Source: Chamaecyparis obtusa (lineage: Eukaryota > Streptophyta > Pinopsida > Cupressales > Cupressaceae). From it: a stretch of DNA of 64,000 bases. This document shows, one piece after another, positions 1-10,543 of this stretch (within the stretch, counting starts at the first letter, position 1; the number at the start of each line of letters is the position of its first letter). The DNA is taken from positions 62,001 to 126,000 of the forward strand of contig BSBK01006433.1 of assembly GCA_027943335.1 (NCBI GenBank), given 5' to 3'. The position numbers were made by a program, and so were the translations under genes. The notes beneath the pieces were generated by a model. It was not told where the DNA came from. It worked only from the letters and a program-made list of their open reading frames with translations, and did no database searches.

Positions 1-1064
1 TCAAACGGTGGGTGCAAGATCTCATACCCTTCAAATATTCTTTTCGATCATGCACCAGCCATAGATCCTATTAGAATTGGGACCCCACCAAACACATGTG
101 TTTACTCACAAATCCCCATCATCATATGACAACCAATAGAAGATGAGTTTATCAACAAGAAAGGACCCACCGTCAGAGCCTCAATAATAAAGAAAGATCG
201 ATGGTTGTCACATGATCGTGAGGTATAAGAATATTCTATCAGATCATGTGCTAGTCATAGATCTTACTTTATTTTTAACCACATAGCCGAGACCGCCAAA
301 CATCTGGAGACTTAGCGACTAAAGGAAAGATAATTGCCCGCTAGGTCACAAGATGCTAAGGACTTAACCACCAGAAATGAGAGATTGCATGAACACACAG
401 TCACAAGATCATTGAATAAAATTAACCGCTAGGACCAAGAATGGCGTTAACCTTTAACTTAACCCAATCATATCTATAGACTTAGCGAAAAAGGGATTCG
501 CTAAATCTGATAATCCTTTTACTAACTAGTGTTAAACCCTAAGAACCCATGACTAAAGCAATCTCCAAGCTACTGAATAACCTTCTTTACCTCTAGGTTT
601 ATCTGGCGACTGCGAGAGACCCTCCAACTACGTAACTGCGCAAAGCCTACCAACCTCGGGCCCACAACAACCTTCACTGACCGCCAGTAAGCTTGTCGCA
701 TGATCGCAAGGGTAAGGAATATTCCTTGCAAACACCTGACAACTGTAAGAGTTTTGAGAAGAGCCAGCCATGGGGCCCCACCAGGTTGGAGTTGCACACT
801 TATGAAATGAATGCCACCAGAGGAAGAAGTCTGAAACATAGAAGGGGTTGAAAACACAAAGGGTTTTCGAGCGAAGGTCGAAAACACACCAAGCTTTCAG
901 AGTGGAGGTTGAAAACACACTAAACTTTCAGACCAAAAGGAAGAAACATCCTGAGCCTTCATAGAGAAGGTCAAAAACACACTGGGTTTTCAACACTTGA
1001 GCAGTTCTTTAAAAAAAAATAGGACCGTGGCCAAAAATGAATGACAAGGAAATTTTGGGCAACA
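1..1064 (+). repeat. Left terminal repeat of element A (partial)
   Basis: This stretch aligns with 9174-10237 at a constant offset of about 9173, with scattered substitutions and few gaps. The match stops at ...GGGCAACA (1064) on the left and ...GGGTAACA (10237) on the right, which fixes this edge of the LTR. No coding capacity is recognised. The strand given follows the primer-site-like sequence that starts at 1065. Confidence 0.85.
841..993. repeat. Five ~30-32-bp degenerate tandem units inside the LTR
   Basis: Units begin near 841, 873, 905, 935 and 965. Each carries a form of GAAGGTCGAAAACACAC followed by a CTTTCAG- or GGGTTTTC-like tail. The fourth unit is the most diverged. The same array recurs in the right LTR at 10014-10166, so it existed before the LTR copies separated. 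Confidence 0.75.
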
Positions 1065-1085
1065 ATTTGGCGACCTCTGTGGGAT
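1065..1085 (+). other. Primer-binding-site-like sequence, plus polarity
   Basis: Directly after the LTR edge comes AT then TTGGCGACCTCTGTGGGA. A TGGCGAC... motif one or two bases past an LTR is a common arrangement in plant Tat-group elements primed by a host tRNA. It would make the left copy a 5' LTR on the plus strand, although the coding body runs on the minus strand. The tRNA partner was not checked. Confidence 0.55.
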
Positions 1086-1299
1086 GTCAGCCGACTAGAC
1101 ATTTAGACCAGTTTCTTTGAAGCAATCCATTGGGAAAAGGAGTCATTTCTCGAGCACAAAAACTTTCTGATAGGGACAGGGACAAAAAACTAAACTGAGA
1201 AGATGAACCTATGCATGAGCACTTCTTGGGAAACAGGAACTAACCATGAAAGCAGGGGATGAAAGCAAGAAACATATTTATATAATTTACAAGAAGGAA
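1086..1299. other. Non-coding stretch between LTR and integrase end
   Basis: About 215 bases without a recognisable gene. It is either the 3' untranslated part of the minus-strand body or the 5' leader of a plus-strand outer element. No polypurine tract is visible on the minus strand next to the LTR, which is unexpected if the left copy is a 3' LTR of the body. Confidence 0.4.
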
Positions 1300-2640
1300 C
1301 TACAGAGAGGGATTAACCTCAAAGCAAGGCTTCAAGTGGAAACCATTCACTGAGATTGGCAGAGCATCTCCTTCAAGGGTTGAAAGTTGAAAAGCATTAG
1401 ATCCTCTACACTTTGTTATAACAAATGGTCCACCCCAAAAGGAATCAAACTTTGTGTGATTGCCAAGTTTTGACCTGAACTCATCCCATTTGAGAACTAC
1501 ATCTCCAACCTTGAAGTTTCTGACCCTGGCTCTTTTATCAAAGCTTCTCTTTGTTTGACTCTGATAGAATTTCATATCTTGCATTGATTTATCTCTGATC
1601 TCTTCTAGCTCCATCAACTGGGCATATCTGATTTGCATAGGATCACTCTCTTCAAACAAGGCATACTGAGTGGCCAAGTCCAAAGCTAGTAATTCAGTTG
1701 AAATAGATAACTTAGCCTATCTACCATACACCAACATGTATGGGGAATTACCAATTATTTTCTTTGGAGTAATTCTATCTAGCCACAAGGCAGATCTCAA
1801 TTTGGTATGCCAGTCCCTTTGACTATCTTGCAGGGTCCTTTTGATTATCCTATTAGATTCTTATTTGTTGATTTTGCCAAACCATTCCCTTGAGGATAGT
1901 AATTGGAACTTGTATTCAGATAGATGCCCTTCTTGACTGCCCACTCTGAGACTTTGAGGCCTGTAAATGCTAATGCATTATCTGAAACTATAGAATCTGG
2001 AATGCCAAATCTATGAATGATGTCATCATAAAAACTTAAAATGGCATTCTCATTATCTTCCTTTAAAGTAACTACCTCTATCCACCTAGTGAAATAATCG
2101 GTTGCAGTGATTATCCACTGGTGTCCTACACTAGATGGAGGGTTAATCATGCCAATGAAATCTATACCCCACTTCATGAAGGGCTGCTCTATTTTGACTG
2201 GCTGTAGGGGCAGAGTTGCAAATCTTTCTTTCCCTGCAAAAATAGCACATTTGACACATCTTCTAACATAATCATGACTATCTTTGAAGATAGATGGCCA
2301 ATAGTATCTAGCCCTCATGATCTTAAAAGCTATAGTCCTAGGAGAGAAATAGCCACCAGAGGCTCCATCATGAAACTTCAATAAGACATCTGCAACCCTT
2401 TCTGAATCTATGCATCTTAGAAGGACACCATTGTGATCCTTTCTGAAAAGAATTTCATCTATCAGCACAAAAGAAATAGATTGTAATCTGTAATACCTCC
2501 TTTTTGTTGAATCTAGGCCTGCAGGATATTGTCTTGTCTTCAAATAATTGATCATATTAGGCAACCAGCTAGCTGCCTTGGCTTGCTCTCCTATAGAATG
2601 TGCCACCATAGATGCATCTATGTTTTCCAATTTCTTTGAA
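1300..2640 (-). pseudogene. Integrase of element A (Ty3/gypsy), broken
   Basis: Integrase inserts the cDNA into host DNA. In reading order there is a zinc-binding region (FHDG...GGYF...CVKC, where the second His of HHCC looks replaced by Tyr), then the catalytic core with WGIDFIG supplying the first Asp and IVSDNA the second. In the third motif, PQGNGLAKS, Lys stands where the catalytic Glu is expected (AAA for GAA), so this copy could not catalyse strand transfer. A C-terminal domain (VRNFKVGDVVLKW...FWGGPFVI) follows at 1683-1300 after a break near 1684-1844. No chromodomain is present, as expected for Tat and unlike the chromoviruses elsewhere in the window. Confidence 0.88.
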
Positions 2641-3167
2641 CTTCTATCTTTTGCCAAATGCTCACAAAGACCTCTTCCTCTAACCAGCTTGGTAATATGA
2701 ATATCTATGTCATATTCCATCACCTTAGTGATCCAACTAGCTCTTTTTTCATTTAGGTCCTTAGAAAGAAAAAATTCTTTGACACTTGGGTGAGTAACCA
2801 TCAAATGCACCTTGCTATGGGTCAAAAAATGTTTAAATTTTTTGAGGCTCTTTACCACAGCAAGAACATGCTTTTCTACAAAAGAGTATCTTTATTCATA
2901 CTCTTCTAAACCTTTGCTAAAGAAAGCAATAGGCTACTCCAATCCTTCAGCATTTTCTTCAATCAACATTGTAGATATAGCATCATGACCTCCATAAGCA
3001 TAAAGGATAAAATTATTACTAAAATTTGGGTTTAGGAGAGTAGGAGCTTTTGTTAAAGCTTCTTTAATAACTTGGAAGTTAACTTTTCCTTCTTTGGTCC
3101 AACTGAAAGTTGAGCCTTTCCTCAACATGGCTGTCAAAGGCTTGAGTAACTCTGCAATGTTAGGCAA
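2641..3167 (-). pseudogene. Degenerate RNase H following RT (connection-like) in element A
   Basis: This sits where the normal Ty3/gypsy RNase H lies, between RT and integrase. The fold context is recognisable: LLKPLTAML, FSWTKEG, LAVVKSLKKFKHFL. The position normally read as T-D-A-S shows AYGGHD, and the usual T-D-H motif reads MVTHPS, so two catalytic acids seem missing, while a Glu in VEKH remains. One stop splits the domain near 2930. Known retroviruses and Tat elements show the same pattern: a decayed first RNase H used as a connection domain once a second one is acquired. A shift of the alignment by a residue or two cannot be excluded by eye. Confidence 0.72.
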
Positions 3168-3193
3168 GAATCTCCTAACAAAGTTAATCTTTC

Positions 3194-4075
3194 CTATGAA
3201 AGATTGGAGTCCTTTCTTGTGATGTGGTAATGTAGTTCTAAGATGGCTGCAATTCTCTCAGGATCCACTCTAATTCCCTCTTTGGATACTACATATCCCA
3301 ATAGTTTTCCTTCATGAACTGCAAACACACATTTCTTGGGATTAAGGGATATCCCAAATTCTCTGCATCTTTCAAAAATTTTCCTCAAATGCCTAATGTG
3401 GTCTACTGCATGCTTTGAGTAGATAGTTATGTCATCTAGGTAGACCAGCACAAACCTGTACATGAGGCCCTTAAAGGCCATGTCCATTGCCTTTTGAAAT
3501 GTAGCACTTGCATTTGACAAACTGAAGGGCATCTTCTAATATGCCATGGTTCCCCACTTGGTTGTAAATGCAGTCTTATATTGATCCTCTTCTTTTACTA
3601 AGATTTGATTGTATCCTGAATAGCCATCCAACAATGAGAATCTCTCGGATCCAAAGACACATTGTAGAATTTTTTCCATAGAGGGTAGTGGATGGTGGTC
3701 TTTTAATGAGGCTCTATTCAAATCCTTGAAGTCAACACATAACCTCAGCTCCCCATTCTTCTTCCTGATAGGAACAAGGTTGGAAACCCAACTAGTATGT
3801 TTGATGGGGTAGATGATGCCACTTTATATTAGTTTGAGTACTTCCTTATGCATAAGTGGTTCAAGGTTGGGATTAACAGGCCTTTGCTTTTGCCTTACTG
3901 GTTTAGCATTAGGCTCCAATTCAATAGTGTGCTGAGCAAGGGTAGGATCAAAACCCTTGAGGTCTCCATACCTCCATGCAAAAACATCACTAAATTCTCT
4001 GAATAGTTTAGTGTAAGCTTGCTTTTCTGAATTAGTGTTTACTTTTCCAAATTGTAGGCTCTTACCTGGTTCCAA
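3194..4075 (-). pseudogene. Reverse transcriptase of element A
   Basis: The RT copies element RNA into DNA. Pieces in order are FSDVFAWRYGDLKG...QKQRPVNPNL (4075-3824), the finger and palm segment FSLLDGYSGYNQI (3721-3536), then MPFSLSNASATFQKAMD and the catalytic VYLDDITIYS (3532-3194). The two Asp of YLDD are kept. The fragments lie close together in the expected order, separated by stops, so this is one RT with local damage. The sequence resembles the RT of element D at 13028-14030. Confidence 0.9.
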
Positions 4076-4104
4076 CTCTAATTTAGCACAATGTTCCTGT
4101 TGGA

Positions 4105-4362
4105 CTACCAGGCCAGCCTTATTTTTATGACTTCATCATCCTTGTTGAAGATAGTCTCTAAGGTGACAAGACCTTTAGGCATCTTATTAGATCTAAGTTG
4201 TATCACTTGATCACCATAGCTCTGTGATAACCTCTTTTGATTGTGCCCTGAAAAGACATCTTCTTCAAACAAGAACTGCAGAATTTGTTCATCATTGTCA
4301 AACACTTGCCAATTAATATTATTATTTGGAATTGAAGGTCTGACAATAATCTTGATGTGATG
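4105..4362 (-). pseudogene. Linker between the upstream RNase H and RT of element A
   Basis: A 66-residue open stretch (4305-4105) begins FDNDEQILQFLFEED and includes NKMPKGLVTLETIF. No domain is recognised. It joins the RNase H-like region to RT in the polyprotein and corresponds to the poorly conserved pre-RT region of Tat elements. Confidence 0.5.
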
Positions 4363-5100
4363 CTAATCTACCTCTTTTGAAATGCTATTGGGGATGTCAA
4401 ATTGAGATCCACTAGCAGCTAACCTATCATCATTTTGATTTAATTTTCTAGGGATAGCAACTATATTGAAAGCATGGAAATTTTCAATTGCATCCAAAAC
4501 TTTATGTTTGTATGCTTTCATGACATCATTTTTGGTTGCACTCATCCCTCTTACTTGGCTGATAACAAGTTCACTATCACCATATACTTTTAACGCTTTA
4601 AGCCCTCTTTTTCTAGCCCATTCTAGTCCATTAACCAGACTTTCATACTCTGTAGTGTTGTTGGTGCAGGAAAAACTAAACTTAAAGGTAGTATAATACC
4701 TTTCTCTTTTTGGGGACACTAGCATAGCACCTCCACCAGAACCATGTATACTTCTAGCTCCATCAAAAAATAGCTCCCAGACCTGACTATCCTGATTATC
4801 TGAATCAGTGTATTCTTTGAGAAGGCTTGGTTCTATGGTTCCACTTTCTTGAATCAGATAACTCCCCAAACTAAAATCCCAAACAAGACTCTCTTGGATC
4901 TCTGAGGTTCTTTCATCTAGGAGAATATCAGGGATATTCTCTATTTTGGTGATTGCTTCACTAGTGGTTGGGAAATCATTGTCATCAAATATAGGACAAT
5001 TAGTATTGATGGAATTGGACACATATGGCTCTATATGATGTATTGCTAAGGATTTTGATTTAATGGTGACTTTGGTACCATACCTTGTATGAAAGAGCAT
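4363..5100 (-). pseudogene. Additional RNase H placed before RT in element A
   Basis: About 245 residues with a clear RNase H type I domain in the middle. WELFFDGA gives the first Asp, TEYESLVNGLEWA the Glu, YGDSELVISQVRG the second Asp, and NQNDDRLA a candidate last Asp, so all four acidic positions can be read. The GGGAMLVSP and NNTTEYE context is typical of the plant/archaeal-like RNase H captured by Tat elements. It follows protease with only a stop and a few codons between and precedes RT, whereas the Tat arrangement I know best has it between RT-RNase H and integrase. It would digest the RNA strand during reverse transcription. The reading frame is open throughout, better preserved than the RNase H after RT. 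Confidence 0.85.
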
Positions 5101-5106
5101 GTGAGA

Positions 5107-5643
5107 CTAGTCAAAAGAAAGATAACCTCCTATCTTGGTTGTGAACTCTCTTGAGAGACATATGGAAAACAATGCAGGAAGATCTATGATATATATGTCA
5201 AGGAGAATGGAAAAATTAGGACTAGCATGGAGACTTAGACTGGTATCCTTGGCCACACCTATAGTACTGATTGAGGATCCATCAAGTTGTGTAACCTTCT
5301 TTTGGAAGGGTTCATATTTAAGTCCTAATTGATCAGCCACTTTCTTGGGCATTACAGTGCTAGTAGCTCCACTATCTACCATACAATTATGCACTAAAGA
5401 TTTCCCAATAATTAAAGATACGTAAAAGGGAGGTGGCTTTAAATTCCTACCTTGCATGGTATTGGCCTTGGAGTTGCTAGTTGGGGTCTCCTTTTCTTGA
5501 TCAGTGTTGACCAACACTAGTTTTGCAGTTTCTTTTGCAGGTTGAGGATTTGCTACCTCTCTCATGGCCTTCTCCAAAATTTTAGGTTGTTCTAGAATAG
5601 ACAAAGAGTCCCACATAGACATGGTGGCATTCACCTTCTTCAT
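5107..5643 (-). pseudogene. Aspartic protease of element A
   Basis: A retropepsin-type protease that would cut the polyprotein. The active site is read in HNCMVDSGATSTVMPKKVADQLGL, a DSGA motif with the usual hydrophobic context; later IGVAKDTSL and LLDIYIIDLPALFSICL fit the flap and C-terminal part. About 70 residues of linker precede it. The frame is open for 178 codons and ends with a stop at 5107 just before the RNase H segment. Confidence 0.87.
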
Positions 5644-5792
5644 GTTTTCTACAATATTATAAGGTGCCAGAGTGTGTACTCTTTGTTGTGCTTTTACTAT
5701 GATGGGTTCTGCTTCTTTTGGAACTTGGCCTTCTTTTCTTATGACGACAGGGGCCTCCTTGGATGTGATAGGGGCAACTTGCTACAGTGGCT
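5644..5792 (-). pseudogene. Gag-protease junction of element A
   Basis: Short stop-containing stretch between the gag knuckle region and protease. It reads as a low-complexity linker; no domain is recognised. Confidence 0.4.
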
Positions 5793-7400
5793 CTACAGAT
5801 GTAGTGGCCTTAGTCTCTCCATGTCTTGGGCCCTTCTTTTTGCTCTTGTGTAGGCAAAAAAAGTAGCTTCATCATTGACTCCATTGAAATTTGGTTGCTC
5901 CCAATTGAAAAGAGCAGTCTCATTCTCGTGTGTTTCTTGTTGAGGAGCTGTCCCACTAGAAGGAGCTTCTGCTTGAGCTTGTGAAGCATTTTCAATCATT
6001 AGTGCTTGGTTCATCCATCCATTAGAACATGTAGCTTGATTGTGGGGCTGATTGCAAGGGAAACACCATTGATTATCCATGGCCATATTATTTTGACTAG
6101 GAACCATATCCCTGACTGGATTTATGAAATTAAGAGGTGCAGGGTTATATGGTTGGAATGGTCTTTGACTAAAATTTTGTCTTTTCCCTTGATAGCCTCC
6201 TTGGTATGGTGGCCTATTTATTTGATAAGGCTATCCTTGATTTTGGTATTGTTGATTAGGACTTTGGCCTTATGATTGGAAGGGTGGCTTGATACCTTGG
6301 TTTTGTTTCTTCAAGTTTGTGACTTCTTTGGTTAGAGTCTACAACAAGTTTGTCATTTCTTGTATACTAGTTTGCTGACTACTCTTCACCTCTTGCAACT
6401 CTTGGGATAAATTTGTTGCAGCATGTTCCTGACCACTGGTACTAGCTTGAGGTGCTGATATTATGGGAATAGGGGTAAATGGGGGTACCTGTGTAGGTGC
6501 AATGTGCTAAAGACTAGGGAAGATAGGCATGGGAGGTCTTCTCCGTATCATGCCTGCTTGGATCAAACAATTTTCAGCCCTGATAGTAGTGTCAAAGGCT
6601 TGGGGTAAAGTGGTACCACCCATAGACTGGATCATGATAGAAATTTGTTTATTTAGACTTTACAAGTAGTATAGGAAGGCATGGTCAGCTGATGGCCTTA
6701 CAGAGACTGGGATTCTATTCCATGTTTTAAGGAATCTACTATTATAATCTATCATTTGCTCTTGAGGGTCTCTCTTTATAGTTGTTAATTTCTCAACTAG
6801 AGATAAATTTTCTGATTTATCCTCAAAATGCCTGCTTAATGCATCCCCTAATTCATCCCATGAAGTAATAGAACCAACAGTTAAAGTTCTAAACCACTCT
6901 AGAGCCTTACCTTTCACAGATGCTGCTAATAATTTGGTGGCCACATCCTCTTGAGTAATGTTGTGTATGCTGCAAATGGTGGTCACATCTCTTATGTGCT
7001 CAAAGGCTATTATCTGTCCCTCCCCTATGAAATCAGGTATACTCTTTAATGCCACCAAGGGAACATCATGATGCACTGCAAAATCTAATGGGCTCCCCTG
7101 ATTGAAAGGTGCAAAGGTGAAATTTCTAGCCATTGTAGGAGGTGTAACCTGAAGATCAACAACTATACAAGCTGTATTTGCTAGATTCAGATCTTCTTCT
7201 TCTTCTAGATCTCTGGTCAGAGATATGCCTCTTCTTCTAAAATGAAAGAGGAAAGGTCTCCTCTCTAAAGTATCAAGAGGTGTAGATTGGACTCTTCTTG
7301 TAGGAGATTCTCTCTGAGTTGACCTACCTTTGTAGCTTCTTTTCAAGGGCAACTCTAAAAATTTAGCAGGCTTTGAGCTTCTAGTCTCGATCTCTCTCAT
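5793..7400 (-). pseudogene. Gag of element A with CX2CX3HX4C knuckle
   Basis: Gag forms the particle and binds RNA. The ATG at 7400 opens a 246-residue stretch with a basic N-terminus and the retrotransposon gag core (ALEWFRTLTVGSITSWDEL...RDPQEQMIDYNSRF). A stop follows at about 6660, then a Gln/Pro/Asn-rich region interrupted by a few stops, ending with a zinc knuckle WCFPCNQPHNQATC near 6020-6060. Its CX2CX3HX4C spacing differs from the CX2CX4HX4C of the copia and chromovirus gags in this window. Total length is about 535 codons. Several stops are TAG where CAG is likely. Confidence 0.85.
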
Positions 7401-8003
7401 AAACCTTAAGCAAGATTGGCCTGAATCTTTGAAAATAGTGGAGTCACCAGATATACTTGATAGAAAAACCTCTAAAGATCTGTATTATGCAATTTGCATA
7501 TCAGAGATGACACAATCTTCAATAAATGAACTTCTTTACTATCCCACCGGGCGTGCTAGAAATCTTATACACTAAATTTGTGCCTCTGATCTCAAGTTCT
7601 CTTAGTCTTGATAATCCAATATAACATAGGAATCATCTCAAGGTTGTGGGACCTTTTGCTAACCGAGATGAGACCTCCAGATTATAGGCTGGTTCCTCTT
7701 GGATAGTCACCCAGATTTGCTCTTAGACAGGAAATGTAAATTCTTTTGAGGGAAAGGGATAGAAGGAATGCATGAAATGGAAATGATAGGAAGAAAATCT
7801 ATCCTACTAGGTGATGCACCAAAACTAGGGTTTGAATCTCAGTATAGAGGGATGAGATCAATGGAGGAATCAGGTCTAATAAATCATCACTCACTAGATA
7901 CGTTTGCATAAGTATTTCATAGGAAGGCTTGGACAGAAAACTCAACCTATGACCTGCAAACAAACATCCTCCTCTACAACTAGGTGTAGGAATGAGACAA
8001 GAC
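7401..8003 (-). other. Leader upstream of gag in element A
   Basis: About 600 bases without a recognisable gene. It is either an untranslated leader or, left of the motif at 7541-7557, leader and right of it LTR sequence. A purine-rich run on the plus strand lies at about 7750-7800. No copy of this stretch is seen between 1065 and 1300. Confidence 0.45.
7541..7557 (-). other. Second primer-site-like motif, minus polarity
   Basis: On the minus strand the sequence reads GCACGCCCGGTGGGAT, close to the GGCACGCCCGGTGGGAC form often found just inside plant gypsy LTRs. It lies about 140 bases upstream of the gag ATG, as a PBS for the minus-strand body should. If correct, the LTR of the body would end near 7558. 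Confidence 0.5.
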
Positions 8004-10237
8004 TGTTAGGGGTTTTAGCATACCCACAAAACATCTAAATCAAATTAGACACAGTAACACAAAAAATTACAAAAAATGAGAGGGACTGGGAACCCCAATT
8101 CCTATTGACAGCATTCATAAACTTCAATCCAATAAGAGATAAGGTAAACAAGGAAGCATAGGGACACAAAAAAAATGTCACAAAATACTTTGCAATATTT
8201 GTATTATCAATGAGAACTTACAAGATGTGAAAAATTAGAGAGCAAAAATGCTACAGATAGTTCTCCAAAGAAAGACTTTCTCCTTTTACAAAATGTGAAT
8301 TCTCAGCACTAAGGCTCCAAAAAAACAATATATACAACTCTGCACGTAGGCAGGAATCAAAAATATCTCAATTAGGGCTACATAGATATGCATAAAATAA
8401 TCAACCCTAAAACCAGTCACTTCTGATCATAAATATTCATGAAAATATCTCAACCGATTAGATATGCCTTTGCATGTCCATGCCTGATCCTGCTCGTAGA
8501 CAAAAGCCTTGACCTGACAACCCCTTGCAAGCCCACTCAGCCATAAAGGCTCCAAATCCGATCAGATACTGGAAAGGACCCAAAAATGACACCCAGACCT
8601 CCCTCATCAACTCTACAACCTACAACCACCATGGCAACATCAATTTCTTGAGCTACCCATGCCTGCAACATTCATCTTGGAAGAAACCCTGTGAAAAATG
8701 GCTGCACCACCTTGAAAAAGTACTAGTCGCATGATCACATGAACTCAAAAAGCCTCATGCGATCATGTGACCAGCCTCTTAGATTGTATCTCTATTTTGC
8801 ATAGGTCAACCGGATCAAACACTGGAGAAAACCCCTGTAGAAGACTTGAAATTTGAGCCCCAATGGTTACCATTTCTTCTTTTAAAACTCAGCTATTGAT
8901 CACATTTCTCCCAGCAAATCGGACGATCTAGGTCATCCCCAAAATAGTCACAAGCCCCTATGAAATGTCAAAGTCCACATCACTAGTCAAGAGCCTATTG
9001 GAAGCGAGCATACCGACATGTCAGCATCCATGCAAACTTAACATTAAGTTAACCTTGGGTTCATTTTCACTTTAATTGCAGAATTGCTTAACTTTTCCTT
9101 AACCCCAGCCAGATCCAACGACCAAGAAAAAACTCTAACTGTGCAATCATGCATCCACAAACTGAGATTCCAATCGGACAGTGGGCACAAGATCTCATAC
9201 CCTTCAAATATTCTTTTCGATCATGCGCCAGCCATAGATCCTATTAGAATTGGGACCCCACCAAACACACGTGTTTACTCACAAATCCCCATCAGCATAC
9301 GACAACCAATGGAAGATGAGCATATCTGCAAGAAAGGACCCACCATCAAAGCCTCAATAATAAAGCAAGATCGATAGTTGTTGCATGATCATGAGGCACA
9401 AGAATATTCCAATAGATCATGCCCCAGCCGTAGATCTTACTTTATTTTTAATCACATAGCCGAGACCACCAAACATCTGGAGACTTAGCAACTAAAGGAA
9501 AGATAACCACCCGCCAGGTCGCAAGATGCTAAGGATTTAACCACCAAAAATGAGAGATTGCACGAACACACAATCGCAAGATCGCTGAATAAAATTAACC
9601 GCCAAGCCCAAGCATGACGTTAACCTTTAACTTAACCCAATCATATCTAGAGACTTAGTGACAAAGGGATTCCCTAAATCTCATAATCCTTTTACTAACT
9701 AGTGTTAAACCCTGAGAACTAATGACTAAAACAATCTCCAAGTTGCTGAATAACCTTCTTTACCTCTGGGTTTTTCTAGCGACTGTGAGAGACCCTCCAA
9801 CTATGCAACCGCGCAAAGCCTACCAACCCCAGGCCCACAACAACCTTCGCTGACTACCAGTAAGCTTTTCTCATGATCACAAGGGCAATGAATATTCCTT
9901 GTGAAGATGCGACAACCACAAGATTTTTGATAAGAGCTAGCCACAGGGCCCCACCAGGTTAGAGTTGCACACTTATGAAATGAATGCCGCTAGAGGAAGA
10001 AGTCTAAAACATAGAAGGGGTCAAAAACACAGAGGGTTTTTGAGCAAAGGTTGAAAACACACCAAGATTTTAGAGTGGAGGTCGAAAACACACTGAGCTT
10101 TCAGACCAAAATGTAGAAACATCCTGAGCCTTCATAGAGAAGGTCAAAAACAAACTGGGTTTTCGAGACTTGAGTAGTTCTTTGGAAAAAAATAGGACCG
10201 TGGCCAAAAATGAACGACAAGGAAATTTTGGGTAACA
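8004..10237 (+). repeat. Right terminal repeat of element A
   Basis: 9174-10237 matches 1-1064. The left edge is set at TGTTAGGGG (8004) because it mirrors the TAACA end at 10237; this is a guess, since the matching part of the other copy lies outside the window, and the true edge could be as far left as 7558. If 8004 is right the LTR is about 2.2 kb. Open frames inside (for example 8525-8734, 9084-9377) show no domain. Confidence 0.75.
10014..10166. repeat. Tandem ~30-32-bp units, right LTR copy
   Basis: Counterpart of 841-993, offset 9173. Units again carry AAAACACA followed by GGGTTTT- or CTTTCAG-like ends, with independent substitutions. Confidence 0.72.
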
Positions 10238-10543
10238 CTTATTAGTCAGCTTAATCAATCCTTTTCCTCTAATAGGACATGGTGCATCATTTCCAAACTT
10301 TACACTCCTACTTTTATAATGGTTTAAGATATCAAACTTACTCTTATCTCCAATCATATGATGTGAACAACCACTGCCAATAATCCATTTATCATTTTTG
10401 TTCACATAAGATATAAATGTAGTTTTCTCATCCTCACCAGATTCATCTTCCATTGCAACATAGATGATTTCAATTTCAAAATCATCATTATCAGTGTCAG
10501 TCTCTTCTTCAACAATGTAGTAGGATTTCTTACGTTTCCCTTT
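10238..10543 (-). pseudogene. Copia B protease region, truncated
   Basis: The motif KWIIGSGCSHHMIGDKSKF corresponds to the copia protease site usually written WIIDSGCSHHM; here the catalytic Asp is Gly. A following segment (SVKFGNDAPCPIRGKGLIKL) matches copia C. The frame continues into LTR sequence of element A after 10237, so the open frame 10453-10070 is a chance fusion. Acidic linker residues with a stop precede the motif. Confidence 0.85.

Larger units (their letters stand above)
1..10237 (-). mobile_element. Element A: Tat-like Ty3/gypsy retrotransposon with dual RNase H, left end outside window
   Basis: Two related long terminal sequences (1-1064 and about 8004-10237) enclose a minus-strand body in the order gag, protease, RNase H, RT, second RNase H, integrase. 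The presence of two RNase H domains and the gag knuckle type point to the Tat branch of Ty3/gypsy. Position 1 of the window aligns with about 9174, so more than 1 kb of the left terminal repeat lies outside. The right edge at 10237 cuts straight into copia protease coding sequence, so A inserted into copia B. The expected target duplication right of A is CTTAT (10238-10242). The body has many stops and is not functional. Primer-site-like motifs of both polarities are present, so it may be two nested elements rather than one. Confidence 0.8.

Noticed and set aside
570..918. Minus-strand open frames in the left LTR of A
   Set aside because: They overlap in two frames, cover the tandem repeat block and show no domain; the right LTR has no matching open frame.
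4466..4696. Plus-strand frame over the upstream RNase H
   Set aside because: Antisense shadow of a clearly coding minus-strand RNase H.
8525..8734. Plus-strand 69-codon frame in the right LTR
   Set aside because: No domain, inside an LTR, and no conserved start context.
10070..10237. C-terminal extension of the copia B protease frame
   Set aside because: The part left of 10238 is LTR sequence of element A read by chance.
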